From assembly GCA_018109965.1 (NCBI GenBank), contig JAGBFE010000111.1, positions 1 to 8,718 on the forward strand: 8,718 nt of DNA, written 5' to 3'. The stretch is from Oscillospiraceae bacterium (GTDB lineage: Bacteria; Bacillota_A; Clostridia; Oscillospirales; Ruminococcaceae). Below are positions 7,607-8,718 of the stretch, piece by piece. Both the position numbers and the translations under genes were made by a program. Every line of letters starts with the position of its first letter. Within the stretch, counting starts at the first letter, position 1. Below the pieces are notes generated by a model. The model was not told where the DNA came from. It worked only from the letters and a program-made list of their open reading frames with translations, and searched no databases.

Positions 7607-8557
7607 TTAATAGTATTCCTTTGTGTGCTTACCTGCAAAATAATGCAGGTCAAGCTGTTTTGACAGATATTCCAGTATTTTAAGCCCCCAGATGCTGTTG
7701 CCCTTTGCGTCAAGGCTTGGGCCGTAAACCGCAATGCCAAGGTTTTCTTCTGACATACATATTATGCCGCCGCCAACACCGCTTTTGGCAGGCATACCGA
7801 CTTTCATTGCAAATTCACCCGAGCCGTCGTACATACCGCAGGTCATCATAATGGATTTTACAACAGGAATAATCCAGCTTTCCACAAGGCGTTCACCTGT
7901 AAAGATATTGACACCGTCATTTGCAAGAATACTGCCGAAATGGGCAAGGTCAAGGGCATTAACCTCCACCGAGCACATTTTGAAATAGATATCCAGCACG
8001 TGTTCAACGTCCTTTTCCAGCACTCCCTCGGTGCGCAGCATATAGGCAATCGCACGGTTGCGCATACCTGTTGCTTTTTCGGAAAGATAAACCGCTTCGT
8101 TAAGTTTAATATCATTTCTGCCGCACAGTTTGCGGGTAAGATCCAGAAAATCCTGAAAAGCAAAAGGTGTGTCGATACAGCCTACCACCGCAATTGCACC
8201 TGCATTTATCATAGGGTTGAGCGGGATATGTGTATGATGTGTTTCCAGACGGATAATGGAGTTGAAAGCATCCCCCGTAGGTTCCACACCCACCTTGGAA
8301 AAAACCTTTTCGGCACCTGATGTCTGCAGTGCAAGGATAAGGGAAATCACCTTTGAGATACTTTGTATTGTAAACAAAGTGTCCCAGTTGCCGTGTTTGT
8401 ATATTTTTTTGTTGTTGGCAACAACTGCAACCCCCACAGCGTTGCGGTCGGCGTGGGAAAGCTCCGGAATATAGCTTGCCACCTCACCGTTGTTTTCAAA
8501 GCTTTTTGCATATTCAACTGCATCACAAAGCAGCTGTTCCATATTTATAGCACTCAT
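7607..8557 (-). CDS. glsA: Glutaminase A (GlsA)
   Basis: A 316-residue cytoplasmic glutaminase that hydrolyses L-glutamine to L-glutamate and ammonia, of the serine-dependent beta-lactamase-like fold. The catalytic Ser66-x-x-Lys69 is in FTIQSISKV. Other conserved active-site stretches are SYIPEL (Tyr30), NPMINAGAI (Asn117), SEKATGMRNRAIAY (Glu160, Asn167), DIYFKMCS (Tyr191), MYDGSGEFA (Tyr243) and AKSGVGGGI (Val261). Length matches the short bacterial form, with no STAS or ankyrin extension. The ATG at 8557 follows AAGGAAG by six bases (8564-8570). It is the first gene of a three-gene minus-strand operon and has a good promoter upstream. In E. coli a homologous glutaminase contributes to acid resistance through ammonia release; whether that applies here is not shown by the sequence. 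Confidence 0.96.
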   Translation of the reverse strand: MSAINMEQLLCDAVEYAKSFENNGEVASYIPELSHADRNAVGVAVVANNKKIYKHGNWDTLFTIQSISKVISLILALQTSGAEKVFSKVGVEPTGDAFNSIIRLETHHTHIPLNPMINAGAIAVVGCIDTPFAFQDFLDLTRKLCGRNDIKLNEAVYLSEKATGMRNRAIAYMLRTEGVLEKDVEHVLDIYFKMCSVEVNALDLAHFGSILANDGVNIFTGERLVESWIIPVVKSIMMTCGMYDGSGEFAMKVGMPAKSGVGGGIICMSEENLGIAVYGPSLDAKGNSIWGLKILEYLSKQLDLHYFAGKHTKEYY

Positions 8558-8592
8558 TTTACACTTCCTTACAAATGTTTTATTATAGTATT

Positions 8593-8621
8593 ATGATAGC
8601 AATTAAATCTGTTTTTTTCAA
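8593..8621 (-). promoter_or_regulatory. Sigma-A promoter of the glsA operon
   Basis: Minus-strand TTGAAA (8616-8621) and TATCAT (8593-8598) are 17 bases apart, each matching consensus at 5 of 6 positions. The expected start near 8586 leaves a leader of about 29 bases before the ATG. A second TATAAT a few bases downstream lacks a matching -35. From 8622 to the right edge I see only AT-rich non-coding DNA and no gene. Confidence 0.7.
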
Positions 8622-8718
8622 TTAAATTTATAGTCTGTATTATTGATAATTTTATACAAAAAACAGTATTTTTTCTGGCGACATCCCGATAACAAAACAT
8701 AAATACCCGACAACACAC

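Noticed and set aside
8622..8718. Possible divergent promoter or terminator of a gene beyond the right edge
   Set aside because: Only low-complexity A/T runs and no stable hairpin or properly spaced -35/-10 pair were seen.
1..8718. CRISPR, tRNA, insertion sequence, prophage or defence system
   Set aside because: No regular repeats, cloverleaf sequence, transposase, integrase or defence-type domain was found; the genes are core metabolism, regulation and cell division.

Overview
The window looks like chromosomal core-genome DNA from a low-to-mid GC Gram-positive bacterium, most likely an anaerobic member of the Clostridia (Oscillospiraceae/Ruminococcaceae-like). The basis is a Clostridia-type Rex recognition segment (RQDFNCFGGFGQQG), a TepA-like protease directly upstream of an FtsK/SpoIIIE translocase, a lipoprotein signal peptide, strong AGGAGG-type ribosome binding sites and near-consensus sigma-A promoters. 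All six complete genes end in TAA. I see no tRNA, rRNA, CRISPR array, transposase, phage gene or other sign of recent transfer.

Left block (1-3837, minus strand): tepA-like ClpP-fold protease, then the DNA translocase ftsK/spoIIIE, then the 5' part of a YgiQ-family radical SAM gene that runs off the left edge. FtsK and YgiQ are only 5 bases apart. A 187-base gap separates tepA from ftsK and holds a weak promoter candidate and a short dyad.

Centre (3838-4752): rex, the NADH/NAD+-sensing repressor, is read on the plus strand, divergently from tepA, from a perfect TTGACA-17-TATAAT promoter. An imperfect Rex-box-like sequence covers the -35 element, which suggests autoregulation and possibly influence on the tepA-ftsK side. 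rex ends at a strong intrinsic terminator that faces the terminator of the right-hand operon.

Right block (4753-8557, minus strand): glsA (glutaminase), a TTG-initiated lipoprotein of the metallophosphoesterase superfamily, and a GH4 alpha-galactosidase (MelA-like) form a compact operon (gaps of 14 and 47 bases). It has a good sigma-A promoter upstream of glsA and an intrinsic terminator after the GH4 gene. The three products act on glutamine, a phosphoester at the cell surface, and alpha-galactosides. They share no known pathway, and no sugar transporter is present.

I did not find a clear novel system. The points most worth a second look are the rex/tepA control region, the odd glutaminase-phosphoesterase-galactosidase operon, an AT-hook-like motif at the FtsK N-terminus and a charged C-terminal extension on the GH4 enzyme.
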